A stretch of 64,000 nucleotides of DNA, taken from Chondrus crispus. Taxonomy: Eukaryota; Rhodophyta; Florideophyceae; Gigartinales; Gigartinaceae. The DNA is taken from positions 78,603 to 142,602 of the forward strand of contig NW_005179010.1 in the NCBI RefSeq assembly GCF_000350225.1, read 5' to 3'. Shown here piece by piece: positions 1 to 11,312 of this stretch. The notes beneath the pieces were generated by a model that had not been told where the DNA came from, did no database searches, and worked only from the letters and a program-made list of their open reading frames with translations. A program made the translations under genes and the position numbers. Position 1 is the stretch's first letter. Each line of letters starts with the position of its first letter.

Positions 1-790
1 GGTGGTTGTGCTTATGCGGTACGCATGAGGGTTGAAGCCTAAAATACTGTGCACCGAGGAGCGCACTGAGTTCACTACTGTACGACGGGAGATCAGCCAA
101 TAGGGAAATGTAATCCAACACCTCCCCCCCCCCACACACACCGACTGTAAGTACGACACAGAGCAAAGCGTGAATATGACTATCATTCAAATATGCTCTG
201 CAGATAGCTTTCAAAGCACACCAGCACGTCTGAGAAACACACATTTGCAGCGGGACCACAGAGAATACGAGTTGCATGCATGACTCGTGCCCTCAAAATG
301 CTCGCGGGAAATTAGTGGGTCCTTAAATACTGCGATTCACCAACTAACCCGGCTTCAATCGATGCATGGCCTGGCACATAATTTGATCTGAAATCATGGC
401 GGAATCGCGAATAGATAGATGTTCTTTCCTCTCGCTTTCATCGATGGCCTCAATTCGAGTATGCTGGTATATTATGCGGTAAGCATTGGCTTCTTTCGGG
501 ACTGTTACGCGTTGCTTTTGAAGGTGTACAATGTTATCGTTCTGCTCATTCTGGAAGGCCGAATTTTCTCATGAATACCATTCGCCTTTCGGCGAAGTGA
601 TCTTAAGAAAACTAATACTCCGAAATTCAGTTGATTTTCTCCAGGAACTATCAAGCTTTATTCGATTCTCTAGGTCAAAGTGACAGTAGTCTAGGAAAGC
701 GAAAGGGATGAAGCAAAGTACTCATTAGAGACTACGCGATGATGCATGAAAACTGCACTGAAAGCAGAATTCTTGCTCATGCTTGTGACT
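1..790. other. Intergenic, no gene seen
   Basis: No reading frame with recognisable protein character was found on either strand. The stretch is AT-rich with a short run of C followed by CA repeats near 121-140. It lies downstream of the minus-strand cysteine-rich gene and may include its 3' untranslated region. Confidence 0.5.
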
Positions 791-1276
791 CTAATGGTGA
801 TAGTCGCAGCACTGGAATTCCGGCTTGGAGTAAATGACGCGGCCGTGCTTGTCCCTGTAAACCTTGTCCTCACATGCGATAACCTTGCAGAACGGACTGA
901 GGTATCGGCAATCCTTCTGCGCCCAACGCTTTTCGGTGCACTTGCATGGGCATTTCGGCTTCGGGGTAGGCGTAGGCGTAGGCGTGGGTGTGACAGTGGG
1001 CTTGTGATCACAGCACCACAAGCCTTTCTTGACGCCGTAACGAGTTTTCTTGACGCATTTATCCACCTTGCAATGCTTGTAGATGCGCTTCTTGCATTCA
1101 TGACGAGCGACGCCAGTCTGGCGATGGAAGTAACACTTGCAGGGGCATTTCGGATAGTACGCCTTATCCGCTACCTCGGACAAGTCAGACTGCTCCACAT
1201 TGACATCTTCTTGGACTTGAGCGAAGGTTACGACAGCCAGAAGGCCGAAGAGGACAAGAATTGAGAAAAGCTTCAT
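791..1276 (-). CDS. Secreted cysteine-rich protein with two tandem 8-Cys modules
   Basis: 161 aa. The first 19 residues (MKLFSILVLFGLLAVVTFA) form a clear signal peptide. Two modules of the same design follow, at about residues 43-92 and 108-158. Each opens with CPCKC, continues with three single Cys, and ends in a CC pair. The pattern is C-x-C-x-C-x(9-12)-C-x(6-7)-C-x(4)-C-x(13-20)-CC, eight Cys per module. They are joined by a Thr-Pro linker (TPTPTPTPTPKP) of the kind that is often O-glycosylated. I infer an extracellular, disulfide-stabilised protein. The lysine/arginine-rich modules could bind polyanionic wall polysaccharides or act as a defence peptide, but no named family is recognised. 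The ATG follows a good TATA box at about 105 bp. The even cysteine count in both modules argues that this is a real gene. Confidence 0.82.
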   Translation of the reverse strand: MKLFSILVLFGLLAVVTFAQVQEDVNVEQSDLSEVADKAYYPKCPCKCYFHRQTGVARHECKKRIYKHCKVDKCVKKTRYGVKKGLWCCDHKPTVTPTPTPTPTPKPKCPCKCTEKRWAQKDCRYLSPFCKVIACEDKVYRDKHGRVIYSKPEFQCCDYHH

Positions 1277-1380
1277 TTCTCTTTGGAGGTACGCTTTCTG
1301 ATGAATAATGGTACTCTGGATGGTGGTGCTGATGGTCAGGTGGAAGTGTGAGAATAGGTTAAGTGTCTGGTTCTCGAAAT

Positions 1381-1389
1381 CCTTTTATA
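1381..1389 (-). promoter_or_regulatory. TATA box of the cysteine-rich gene
   Basis: On the minus strand the sequence reads GGCTATAAAAGG, a near-consensus TATA box, about 105 bp upstream of the ATG at 1276. It supports transcription of the cysteine-rich gene from here. Confidence 0.6.
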
Positions 1390-2755
1390 GCCAGTCAGAA
1401 AGGTATGCGATCGAACCTGCAGACCAGATTGAAGCGTTTCTGTGCGATACTACAGCACTGGGAACGCCCGCGCAATCAAATCATCATAAGGGTGAAGAAG
1501 CATAGCGATATTGAGTGCCATCAATACATCTCCAAAACTGTGCAACCAGCCGGCCCGCAGAATAGATGTGCGATAGAATCATTATGCAGGGAATTGTTCT
1601 ATGCGGACACCTAAGAGTTCATGCCTGATCCTACAAGGACGACAATATCTTTATCTCGTTCGCAGGATGCAATTATTGAGCATGGGTGTGTCTAGGTCTC
1701 AAGTTGCGCCTGCCATTAGCTCTTACTGGGTATGTCTCCATGTTAATATAGGGCTTCATCTAGACTGTTCGACGAAAATATAGTATGCTCGCGTTTAAAT
1801 CAATGACATTAATGGTTCTCTGTCTCACGGAGCATCACTATCTTTCCATGGTTCGCAAGTGTAATATGGTACAGTCTGAAACCTTGCCGAATAATAGGCT
1901 GGGTAACGCCTCTCCCGATAAGCCAATTGCAGTTGGTATTCGTTTCTTCACACAGTAATATCATAACTACCCACAGTATTGTGCACTAGTTTTGAGGAGC
2001 GATCAACACAAACAGATGTTCTGGCAGATACATTTCCCGATCTTTTCGCCCTTTCGCACTGCGGTAGGTTGTGTGATAGCCAGAGTTGTGATGATATGAT
2101 GCTTTTCTCTGTACTAACTTATTAAAGATCGTGGTATTTCATATTGGTATGATAAGCATTGTCATCTGAGATGCAGCATATGAGTATGGAGGCCGTGCAC
2201 CAATGATTGTTCTGCAACTTTGGGCATTGCATCCAAGCACGGAGGCTTGATAGAGTAGTCATTGTTCATCGCCAAGAGCTGGTGCGCCTGTCCAGCAAGG
2301 AACATAATGTGTCGCATTTGTTCGTTGGTGAACTACGACAGAGCTCTGCTCACATATTCTTCAAGTGGAAATGGCTTGACATTTCGATGCTGCCTAAATT
2401 GCAATGTTGCGAATGGACGAAAATGCGTCTGTAGGTTAAAGACCATATTTTCTCGCCTGTTAGTGATGTCGACTTTGCTTCCCCGTGAGCGTCAAAAGTG
2501 AAAGAAGGTTTTCGCACTGTAAGCGTTCCAGTACTGCGCTGCAAACGGCGGAGCCACGCCGATGATTCATAAATACTTAGATCTGTTGGGCAAGTCCTAG
2601 CAACACTATTTACTATAGAAACTTGGATCTCTCGCTACGCTAGCTATTTCAGACAATCTGAAGCAATCTAAGTGAGTTCAACACGCATTTTCTAATATTA
2701 TTGGTACCCTTAAATGGTCTTGATATTTGAATTGAATGTTGAGGATAAATATATA

Positions 2756-3049
2756 CAGTGCCTCCTACGATATAGTGCTATAGCGTGACATACCTCTAGC
2801 TATGGCACTATTGGGGGGATGGCACTATATAAAGGAGGCTCAAATACATATATTTGGGGACAAAGCACACTGCAAACACAAACACAACAAAGCCTGTATA
2901 ACACAACTAAATAACTTCATCCTTTGAGTACTGAACCATGCCGGATGATACACGTGTGAGCTTATGATAACCTGTGCCAGAGGGTGAGTTATAGCACTAT
3001 ATAGAGGGAAGCACTACTACAGTAGGCACTATTGAGCGACCCCCCCCTG
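2756..3049. mobile_element. Tc1/mariner-type MITE, 294 bp
   Basis: Bounded by TA on both sides (2754-2755 and 3050-3051), the target duplication of Tc1/mariner elements. The left end starts CAGTGCCTCCTACGATATAG. The right end, reverse-complemented, starts CAGGGGGGGGTCGCTCAATA and continues with AGTGCC. The right end matches the left end of the larger mariner element at 31235 (CAGGGGGGTCGCGATATAGT), including internal repeats of the ATAGTGC motif. There is no coding capacity, so it would depend on a transposase made elsewhere. Extra inverted copies of the GCCTCCT/ATATAGTGC motif near 2835-2850 suggest repeated subterminal motifs or a nested copy. Confidence 0.75.
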
Positions 3050-3937
3050 TATTTGAAATTGCTACTCCTCATCCGCACACAGGAAACTTTTTTAGTGACC
3101 TAATGCTCACTATTCTGGAGCACAACCCTACAGCTTTCTTCTCTTCTTTTTTAGTTCGTCTGCCGCAGACTCTCTGTCATTGTGAGGATAGAAGATAAAC
3201 TTATGATCGAAGCATAACGTTTATTACATTCAATATTAATTGTGTATCTCTCTGTAGAGTCAAAAATGGGCATGACGAAGATATAGAAAGAGAACGATAC
3301 AGAAAAATCACCATCACAAAGCAGCTCACCGTTCTAGGACACTGGTTATAGCCTCCTTCTCTAGATCAGCACAATAGCATATGAGGTATTTCACATCTTA
3401 ATGCGGAATAATATGAATATCTAGGGCAGACGTCGGTTCAATCACTTCTCACCCGGAAAGTGTCACATATGTCAAAGTCAATGAGGCTCTCGCATAGCAG
3501 TGGAAACCCCAAGCGATACTCAAGCAACGACAATCAAGAGCTGCAATGCACTCTTATTTTTGAGATTTTGTGCGTCAGGATGAGAGATGGGATACTGTAC
3601 ACTGTAACGCGAATGATTACAAGGCGATTACATGTGCATATTTGGGTTTCACCACAAGGCGTCAATCCATCCGTTTAACCATGACAATGCCACCCCTCTC
3701 TCCAACTCTCCTGCTCATCCTTTGACCATAGCCTATTGCGGACGGCAAGTGGAAGCCATTCCTGAACATGTGTACTCGGTCATTTATTTTGCTACGTGAC
3801 GCATGCAGTTTTGTACTCTACTTACAGGCTATGGTGAGTTCTTTCTTGGGGTTGGAACAAAAGGAAATTGTCTCAATTGTTAAAATAACTTTCTCACGTT
3901 TTTGCAAGAACTTCTCCTCGAGCCCGTCACGATGTGT

Positions 3938-3988
3938 TCACAGATCGGACATGCGGTTACAGGCTGTAACCGCATGTCCGATCTGTGA
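3938..3988. repeat. Perfect 25-bp inverted repeat with 1-nt spacer
   Basis: The left arm (3938-3962, starting TCACAGATCGGACATGCGGT) is the exact reverse complement of the right arm (3964-3988), with a single G between them. No gene is adjacent. A diverged copy of one arm plus flank occurs near 6750. Confidence 0.9.
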
Positions 3989-5106
3989 GTCACAGCTTAT
4001 GAATCTGAAGCCTTGTCAGCCATCACTCGAAGATTTTCAGTGCTAAAAAAGTTTGCGTAACACCAATGCCAGCGCTTTATTAAGGTTGTTTCAAACGACT
4101 TTGCGCTGTCTTCTTCCTGGTTCAACTCATCTTGTGCCATACTACCTGAATTTAGATGCAGATATTACAATGCCTACCAAACGAGTTTGTTCTCGGGGCC
4201 CTATTTCTGGCGAAGAAAATCAATTTATGATGACAGGGCCGATGATACTGTGAGTGGGGTTCGAATAAAACGTGTTCATGTCCCATGATATGAAATCCTT
4301 ACGAACAACTCATACTTGCATTGGAACAACTTTACATATCTCCATGGCTAACAATATTGCCACATGGTTTAGCACACACCGTACTTCACATAGATGACGG
4401 TCCGAAAGTGCAAAATGGACATATTCAACTCACTACTAGCACTGCCTCATCCGATCACTTGCAGTTTTTTCATCTTCAGAGTGTCAAAAAATTGCTTTTC
4501 TCTATTGCACGGAATTTGCGACAAAACCAGCAATCTTTGTCTCGTGCAAAAATTGTTTTCTAGAGAGAAAACCAGCAACACTTTGATTATCAACATCCTT
4601 GCATGAAGGGCAAAATATGACCCATGTGAGATCTCAGTTTCAGAAACCCGCCAAACAAGTAAGGAAAACAGCCACGCTCCTTCCCCGTAGCTGCTGTTCT
4701 GTGCAGGATACTATCACGTCCCATGTCTTTAATATTTGTAAGAACGATTTAGTTTGAGATGCTTCTGCACTCATGAACGGTACCCCCCTGACCCCCCGAG
4801 ATGCAACATACCAAAAAAAAAAAATGTTGTGCGATGAACAAGTCTATAGCTTCTGATCCGGCGTCTGTTCTAAGAAGTAGAATTCTTGGAAATCAGATGA
4901 GAAGATCGACAGACAGACAAGAAGTAACAGGCAACCTCTCCATAAAACACAGGAGCACAAACCCAGGACGAAGAAAGAGTCATACGTCGGCTCCGACCTG
5001 AGGTTGTGTTGAGACTGTTTACGGTCCAGAGATGGGAGGGAGAAATAAGAATAAATTCAGTATCTTTTTCGGTGCACCACTTTTCCTATCATTTCCTATC
5101 AGAACT

Positions 5107-5346
5107 TGTGACTAGACGACAAGCGATTTGCCTCATATTAGGTCAGGCATGGCCTCATAAAGGCTTCTTCTCAGGCATTCTTAAAATGACCAGATAAGAC
5201 GTGCAGATCTCACCAAACTTCATCCTTTCGCAAAGCACAAGTCAACCGCGGCGGCGAGAGTATCTTTTCCTTGTTGAGCAAGCGTAAGTCGAGGAAAATT
5301 AAGTTGAAAAGTAGCCTCATATGAGGTCACTTGTCGTCTAGACACT
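5107..5346. mobile_element. MITE sharing ends with the piggyBac-like element
   Basis: About 240 bp. The left end carries CTAGACGACAAG followed by CCTCATATTAGGTCA. The right end, reverse-complemented, carries GTCTAGACGACAAGTG followed by CCTCATATGAGG. The same two blocks, CTAGRYGAC and the 12-bp palindrome CCTCATATGAGG, form the ends of the transposase-bearing element at 39634-42468. I therefore read this as a non-autonomous relative. The interior has no reading frame. The outermost few bases and the target duplication are not clear. Confidence 0.7.
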
Positions 5347-8300
5347 CGTCGCTTCTTTATTTTGGAGCTGACGCGCCGCATATACGGAGCAGCAGTAACT
5401 CGCGAGGACTGGAGAGAAAGTCGATTGTGGCAAGATATACGTGTTCTCTGTCTTTAAAAGATACTGTCTTGCCTGAACCCCGTCACTACCACAGACGGAA
5501 AGTAGACTGCCACAACAGTGCGCGATACGCTACTGAACATTCAAGATTGCAGAGACGGCTTGGTTCAGAGTTTTCTACGTTGAGTAAGTGAAGCCATGAG
5601 CGAAATGAATGTTAGTCAGTGCAGCTTGGTACTATGACTCGAAGTGAAAACGCACTACAGTATTAAGTACCGTTGGTACTGTACCAAGGGTACAGCACGA
5701 ACTGAGAGGAGGTGCGGCTATATAGCTATATACCTCAAGACCATTTTCTGATCAATTCAGTAAAGTGGTGTATAAGGTGCGTATTAAAACCTCATCTGCA
5801 TACCGTACAATTCTGAAATCTCAAGCTTCCGTACACGTATGAAATTAAGCAGTACCTCATTCATTTGGTCTGGAGAGGTCCGAGACGAGGAATCTTCATA
5901 TGCGGATCAACGAGGGTACGAACCTATGAGTAACATATTTAAAGCCTTACAAGCCCTTGAGACGTAAGGCAACGAGGCTGAGAGTTGTGCTTCGTGGCAC
6001 TCTTTCAGGGGTTTCGAAGCCTGCAGGCTCATGCCAGGAAGTCCCTGTGTTTGTTTTCAAACGTTTAGATTGGTTGTGCTAGTTAAGAAGACAGATCAGG
6101 TTAGTAATAATTAGTCCTCGCTCTCGGAGAACTTTCAACAGCTTAACAGATATGTGCAGTACCGTTACTGCATGCGCAGCTTGAATATGCTTGGTGAGAA
6201 ATATGATTGATTAGTCCCCGCAAGCAAGATATCCTTCAGAAGCGCTTAATACTTCAGTTTTCAGTGTGCTTTCCTGCCTTGCTGGCAAAGCGAGCAGGTC
6301 CTACTTGGCCGTGTATGGAGTCCGTTCCACGGATCCATACAAGCCGCAAGGGCATGTCGCAATTCCCGAAAGTAATAATTGCGACCCAATGATCAGGCTC
6401 TCATTAGGTCGCGTTTCTGCCGAGCTCTCTATAGTGCCGAACTTTGTGTAGTATAATGTTTGCAAAACGAGATACCAAAAAAAGTAACACCGACTCGGAA
6501 AGGGCGCAGCACACTTAGATGATATTAAAACAACAGACGTTAGCATGATTTGAAACGAAACTTGTGATCCTTAGTGGAAAATAATAAGTTGCTACGTTTT
6601 ACATATCAGATATCTCAAATCTGCAATTTTCGAAACTGCTCTCGAAAGGCAGTAATAGAATACGACAAGTATTCAACGCACAGCCTTCATTCCATTCATG
6701 CATAATCTAGAGAAAATGACACTTTCCCTCAAACAGGATCATCTTTCGACCCTGTATGTCCGATTTGCGAGTCAGAGCGCCTTGTCACAAGCGCATGCCC
6801 AGCAGTCATGTCTCTAGACTCTATTCTAGCTGAAGGTCTATGGTAAATATTTGGATGCAAGCAGCTATCCTCTTTTTCAGTTTGTCTGTCACGGAGCAGC
6901 CTCCACCATAGTATACCAACAATAACTTTCTCTAATCTGCACCCAAAACTGCGCTTTATTGGTATGATGTAAGCGATCTACTCTGTTGGATCCACCCGTT
7001 TTGTAGATCCATTAAGCGCCGACCCTCACACAGTGATACGCTCTCACCAGCCTGTGTCCGATTCAGGCGGCAACAATCTGCTTCATTTGCCACGTACTTT
7101 CAACTTGTACCACTTTAAGAGTAAGAATTGCTTTCGCTGCATCCTTGATGGCACTACTGTGCAGGGAAATAGGGAAGGAACGTTTATAGATCTGGCAGAA
7201 GCCATAATAGACCCTCTTAAAACTAGGAGAAAGGCACCTAAGCTCCTATTCTATACGAAGGGGAGCAAACAAGTGAGCAATGAAAACGGCATGTGCGACA
7301 TGAAGGCCACCGACATGAAGGCCACCTTTCATAGTATCGATACCCCATTCTCCCAATCGCCACTGGCACCCTAGGACCAATTGCATGCAACACACGCATG
7401 TTTTGCTTCTGTCTAATTCTCGTGCTGTATACCGCTCCTCACGCAACTTCGAAATGTGAACGGCGTCTACATCAAGAGAAGAAGAATAGCCGGTTGCGTA
7501 GAAATGGAAAGCATATCCAGAGAGTTGCAGGTAGCGATATGATTAACATCAGCCTGAGATGTGAGGAGAGAACCGCTTTATGGAGGGAACTTTTTCCACA
7601 AACACATTGGTTCTACAGTGGAGTGTTCCATCCTCATCGGCACGTGTTAAATAGTGTAAGGAGGCGGTTTTATAATTCTACAACAAGGAAAATGTCTTAC
7701 TCCGTAGTTTTCTCGGAACCTTTTGTTGTCAAATAACCATGCAAAGCTACTGTAGCTACTGTAGCACAACAGTATCGGTCCCCTCGTTCACGAAGTATGG
7801 CTGTACTGCTGTAGATTCACACCGCCTACGAGTGGTAGGCACTACTACAACCGCTTAGTCTTGTACACCCGCACAGCTGTAGTGTGTAGATGCATGTAAA
7901 TTATCAACTCTGCAACGTACAGAAGTCTACTATTTACTCATGGAGCTCATCTCGACGTGGCTTCTGCTTTCCCCCATGAAGCGATTTGTAGAGGGTATAT
8001 CCTTTTCTGCGATACCCATTGCACGCTAGGCAAAATGATGTGTCAGTGAATTTCGTAATCCTCGTAGTCGGGAGGCGCGACTGCAATGAATTTCTGAACT
8101 GCCTCCATGGCCAGCCCGTGCAGTGCACAAACAGTTGGACGGTTTGAAGAAACCATTTTTGCAAACCTGAGACAAATTTTCCCAGCATGTGCTTCAGTTT
8201 GAGACCCAAAAGCCGCGAAGGTTTTCCGCAAATGGCAGACTCTGTGGGTGTTTGGAAGCGCATACTACATTTAAGATCAGAAGAAGCGCACGGACTGCGT

Positions 8301-9203
8301 TTCCCCCATCAAAAGGGCCCTTACTTCTTTGATGAACCAACATAGCAGTTTGTTACCAAGTATCCTACCGTATGTCTTTCAAATACAACGTAATTTCAGG
8401 GTGCGCTTCCCAAGCGTGAGCCTGTCGACCCGGTACAACAGCTCAAATATATGTGGTTATTTTCATGGACACGCGGTGCGTCTTCTGGGTATATCGAGTC
8501 CACACTTAACAGCTGAGAGAATCAACTACAACGGGGTAATGACTTTTCTGCTTGCATAATGCAGTTGGGTACAATACTGTAAACGTACGGTAGTCACGTA
8601 TCCACAGATTTTACGAATTCCATTTCTCACGCTAAAGATGACAGTCCAGGCCAAGTGGGCAGCAGCCATCTTACCTTTTGGTTGCTGAACTGGAGCTGTC
8701 GCCGCCGTGTCGCCAACGAGAGGGATGGATGGTGTACCCTATTCCAAACAAGAGCATTGCTCAACAAGGACGGCCTGTTGCATTTTGGATGGACGCAACA
8801 CAGTGCTATCATATTAACAGCGAATCGGAGGCACACAGCGCCCAGTCGGCGCCCAGCCATATCAGTCTCAATCTGTGAACACGTTGCATTCTGCAGCGCG
8901 TCAGGAATGCGCGTTTTTCGACACAGGAATTCGGCAAGGCTCCAGCACACGCGAACTCCCAGCAGCCGCGAAACCTTCCATCTGGAACTTGCGGGCTAAC
9001 GAGTCGAACCCATGGCCTATCGCGCTCGAACCAGCCTGTGCTGCGTCGCATGAACAAGCACCACAGCGAAGCCTCCGTTTGTAGGGAACCATCCTGTGCT
9101 TTTCGTCGCGTTGGCGAGAGTACTTCGAACGCTCTGGTGTAGCTTTGCATCCCAAAGCCGCGGAATCAAGTCCAATTTCTGTTCAAGGTGCCAATTGCGC
9201 GAA

Positions 9204-10163
9204 ATGGTATATCCACTCTTTGTTTATCCATGCGCCGTCCCCGCCAAGTCATCCTTCTTTGTCCAACAGCCGCTCTCCAGTCGGCGTCCCCGTAAACAGC
9301 CAATATCACGCGGACCTCGTCGAGTCGCGGTGCGAAGCGATGCGTCCTCAAGCACCCCAGACGAGCTCCTTATCCGCTCCGCCATGCTTTCTGACCTCAC
9401 TTCGGTGCGCTCCTTGCTCCAAGAGGGCGCATCCGCCCGCCATGCATCCCTGAAGAATGATTCGCTCATGACCGCCCTAATGTGGGCTGCTTCCGAGGGC
9501 AACATCGCCATCACGGAAGCTCTGCTTGAGGCAGGTGCTGACCCTAACGCGAAGAATGCACAGGGTTTGACCCCTCTTCTTTATGCCTTCGAAAATTTGC
9601 CCTCAGCAAACCCTCGACCGGCGCCGCCCCCTGGCTTCCCGGGTGAACCTGGAAGGGCAGTGCCGCCACAAATACCGATTGTCAGGCGCTTCACAGGGCA
9701 TGTAGCTGTCATAGAGATACTCGTAAAAGCTGGTGCAGATTTAACGATCTCTAATGCGTTTGGGGAGACCGTCATTCATCTCGCAGCAAGGAAGGGGCAG
9801 GACGAGCTTCTCAACGCCCTTCTGAAGGCTGGTGTAGATGTGAATGCAAAGAGCAGGGGTTATGAAGAGACGGCAATGCACGTTGCGGCAAAAGAGGGGC
9901 ACTCAGATTTTGTTCGGGCACTTGCGAAGAATGGAGGAAATTTGGATGCCAGAAGTCGTTACGGATGGACCCCGCTTGTCTGGGCTGCCGCCTGCGCGAA
10001 TATTGCCACTCTTGAGGCACTCCTTGAGCTTGGAGCTGACGCGAGGGTCAAGACAGCCGGGGCGAAGGGGGTTGATCAAACCACACCACTGAAGGAGGGA
10101 AGAAAGAGCTCAAAGCCTGAGACGGTGTCCATCTTGTTGGCGCGAGCAGGTGCCACAGAGTGA
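9204..10163 (+). CDS. Ankyrin-repeat protein, probably organelle-targeted
   Basis: 319 aa from the ATG at 9204. The open frame extends upstream, but only from a GTG. The first ~50 residues are rich in Ser, Arg and Pro and poor in acids (AVPAKSSFFVQQPLSSRRPR), which suits a plastid or mitochondrial transit peptide. From about residue 52 to 305 there are five to six ankyrin repeats, with typical LMWAASEGNIAITEALLEAG, HLAARKGQDELLNALLKAG and AMHVAAKEGHSDFVRALAKN helices. Between the second and third repeats sits a ~40-residue Pro/Gly-rich insert (PAPPPGFPGEPGRAVPPQIP), which would form a long exposed loop. Ankyrin repeats mediate protein binding and the partner is not indicated. The gene is convergent with the asparaginase gene, about 210 bp apart. 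Confidence 0.88.
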   Translation: MVYPLFVYPCAVPAKSSFFVQQPLSSRRPRKQPISRGPRRVAVRSDASSSTPDELLIRSAMLSDLTSVRSLLQEGASARHASLKNDSLMTALMWAASEGNIAITEALLEAGADPNAKNAQGLTPLLYAFENLPSANPRPAPPPGFPGEPGRAVPPQIPIVRRFTGHVAVIEILVKAGADLTISNAFGETVIHLAARKGQDELLNALLKAGVDVNAKSRGYEETAMHVAAKEGHSDFVRALAKNGGNLDARSRYGWTPLVWAAACANIATLEALLELGADARVKTAGAKGVDQTTPLKEGRKSSKPETVSILLARAGATE

Positions 10164-10373
10164 GGAAACGCATGTCCATGTATTTGGTGTTGAATAACGA
10201 CTCAATAACGAGTCAGGATGTAATTATTTGATGAGCAGTGGGGTGGTTTATGAGCATGGTCGACACTATTTAAGGGCGCGAAAGACTCAAAGAAGGGAGG
10301 AGGGCTAAAATTCATCTACTGACTAGTGGCCATATCGTCCCTAGATGAAAATGAAATATGCGGTATGCAACTT

Positions 10374-11312
10374 CTACAGCTTCAGATGCTCGCGATCAAT
10401 ACCCGACTTGAGAACACCATCTTTCCCAACGGCAGCCCATGCCATTTTAGTCGTTGTGAAGTCAGCGCTCCACTCTCCGTTGTTGTCCAGCAAAACAATC
10501 CCCCCACACCCTCCCGTCCGCTTTTTCATTTTCGCGAGAGCCACCTCAGCAGCCTGACCCGGAGATCTGCTTTCCATGAACAACAAGGCGGTCCTAGCAA
10601 GACCGACCTTGAGAATACTCTCCCCATGCCCAGTCGTCGAGCAAGCTCCAACGCCATCTTCACAAAACAGCCCTGCTCCAATAATTGGACTGTCCCCGAC
10701 CCTTCCTACCCTTTTGTACGTAATTCCACCTGTGCTCGTCGCACACGCTAGCGTGCCGTTTGCATCCCGAACTACAGCCCCGACAGTGTCGTGCCCCGAA
10801 TTAAACAGATCATTCACTGCTGCAGAGTAGCGCTTGAACCTCTGCCACTCCTCCACCGCGGCTGGGGTCACAAGCTCCTCCACGCTGGCCCCTTCCGCGC
10901 CAACTTCCTTTGCGAAGGCATCCGCGCCCTCCCCGACGAGCAAGCAATGCGGGGTGCGTTCCATGACGGCGCGGGCGACCGAGATCGGGTTGCAGGCGTT
11001 CGACAGGGCGGCGACGGCTCCAAATCGAATTGTGGCTTCGACGGAATCAGTCATGATGGCAGCGTCCATCTCGACACCACCGGCGGAATTGAGGCATGAG
11101 CCGACGCCGGCATCGAAGACGGGGTTGTCCTCCAAGGCGCGGACCGCAGCCTCGACGGCGTCCAGTGCCGATGCGCCCGAGTTGAGCAGGTCGTAGCCTA
11201 GGGAGGCGGCGGCTTCCACACCTTCGCGCGAGGCGACGGTTTGAGAAGCGGGGATTGCCCATGCGCCGCCGTGGACGATTATGGATGGGGCGATGGGTGT
11301 CTGGGTGGGCAT
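10374..11312 (-). CDS. Isoaspartyl peptidase/L-asparaginase (Ntn hydrolase)
   Basis: 312 aa from the ATG at 11312, the usual family length. It opens with the family's beta-strand motif SIIVHGGAWAIP. Further motifs are DAVEAAVRALEDNPVFDAGVGS, the autoprocessing site GHDTVGAV with nucleophile Thr176, and GRVGDSPIIGAG, which builds the active-site pocket. The enzyme is made as one chain, cleaves itself before Thr176 into alpha and beta subunits, and hydrolyses L-asparagine or isoaspartyl dipeptides, probably in the cytosol. The frame stays open upstream to another ATG at 11543, which would add 77 residues rich in Ser, His and Leu. That could be a presequence or just the 5' untranslated region. 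The GGCGGIV segment near the C-terminus fits the beta subunit. Confidence 0.92.
   Translation of the reverse strand: MPTQTPIAPSIIVHGGAWAIPASQTVASREGVEAAASLGYDLLNSGASALDAVEAAVRALEDNPVFDAGVGSCLNSAGGVEMDAAIMTDSVEATIRFGAVAALSNACNPISVARAVMERTPHCLLVGEGADAFAKEVGAEGASVEELVTPAAVEEWQRFKRYSAAVNDLFNSGHDTVGAVVRDANGTLACATSTGGITYKRVGRVGDSPIIGAGLFCEDGVGACSTTGHGESILKVGLARTALLFMESRSPGQAAEVALAKMKKRTGGCGGIVLLDNNGEWSADFTTTKMAWAAVGKDGVLKSGIDREHLKL

Larger units (their letters stand above)
1400..9203. other. Gene-poor 7.8 kb stretch with MITEs and palindromes
   Basis: Only short reading frames without domain or compositional signal occur here, none longer than 114 codons. The recognisable content is two miniature transposons (2756-3049 and 5107-5346), a 51-bp perfect hairpin (3938-3988), and short GTAC-rich palindromes near 5660-5700. 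I see no RNA gene. A weakly related copy of the hairpin arm and its flank (CATGTCCGATCTGTGAGTC) lies at about 6750-6775. Confidence 0.5.

Noticed and set aside
7033-7374. 113-codon plus-strand frame in the gene-poor region
   Set aside because: No domain, no composition bias typical of protein, overlapped by equal frames in other phases, and no promoter signal nearby.
8627-8999. Overlapping 107- and 114-codon frames on both strands
   Set aside because: They mirror each other on opposite strands without recognisable protein features; judged chance.
8985-9015. GGGTTCGACTC on the minus strand, B-box-like
   Set aside because: No T-stem pairing and no A box at the right distance; it overlaps the region before the ankyrin gene.
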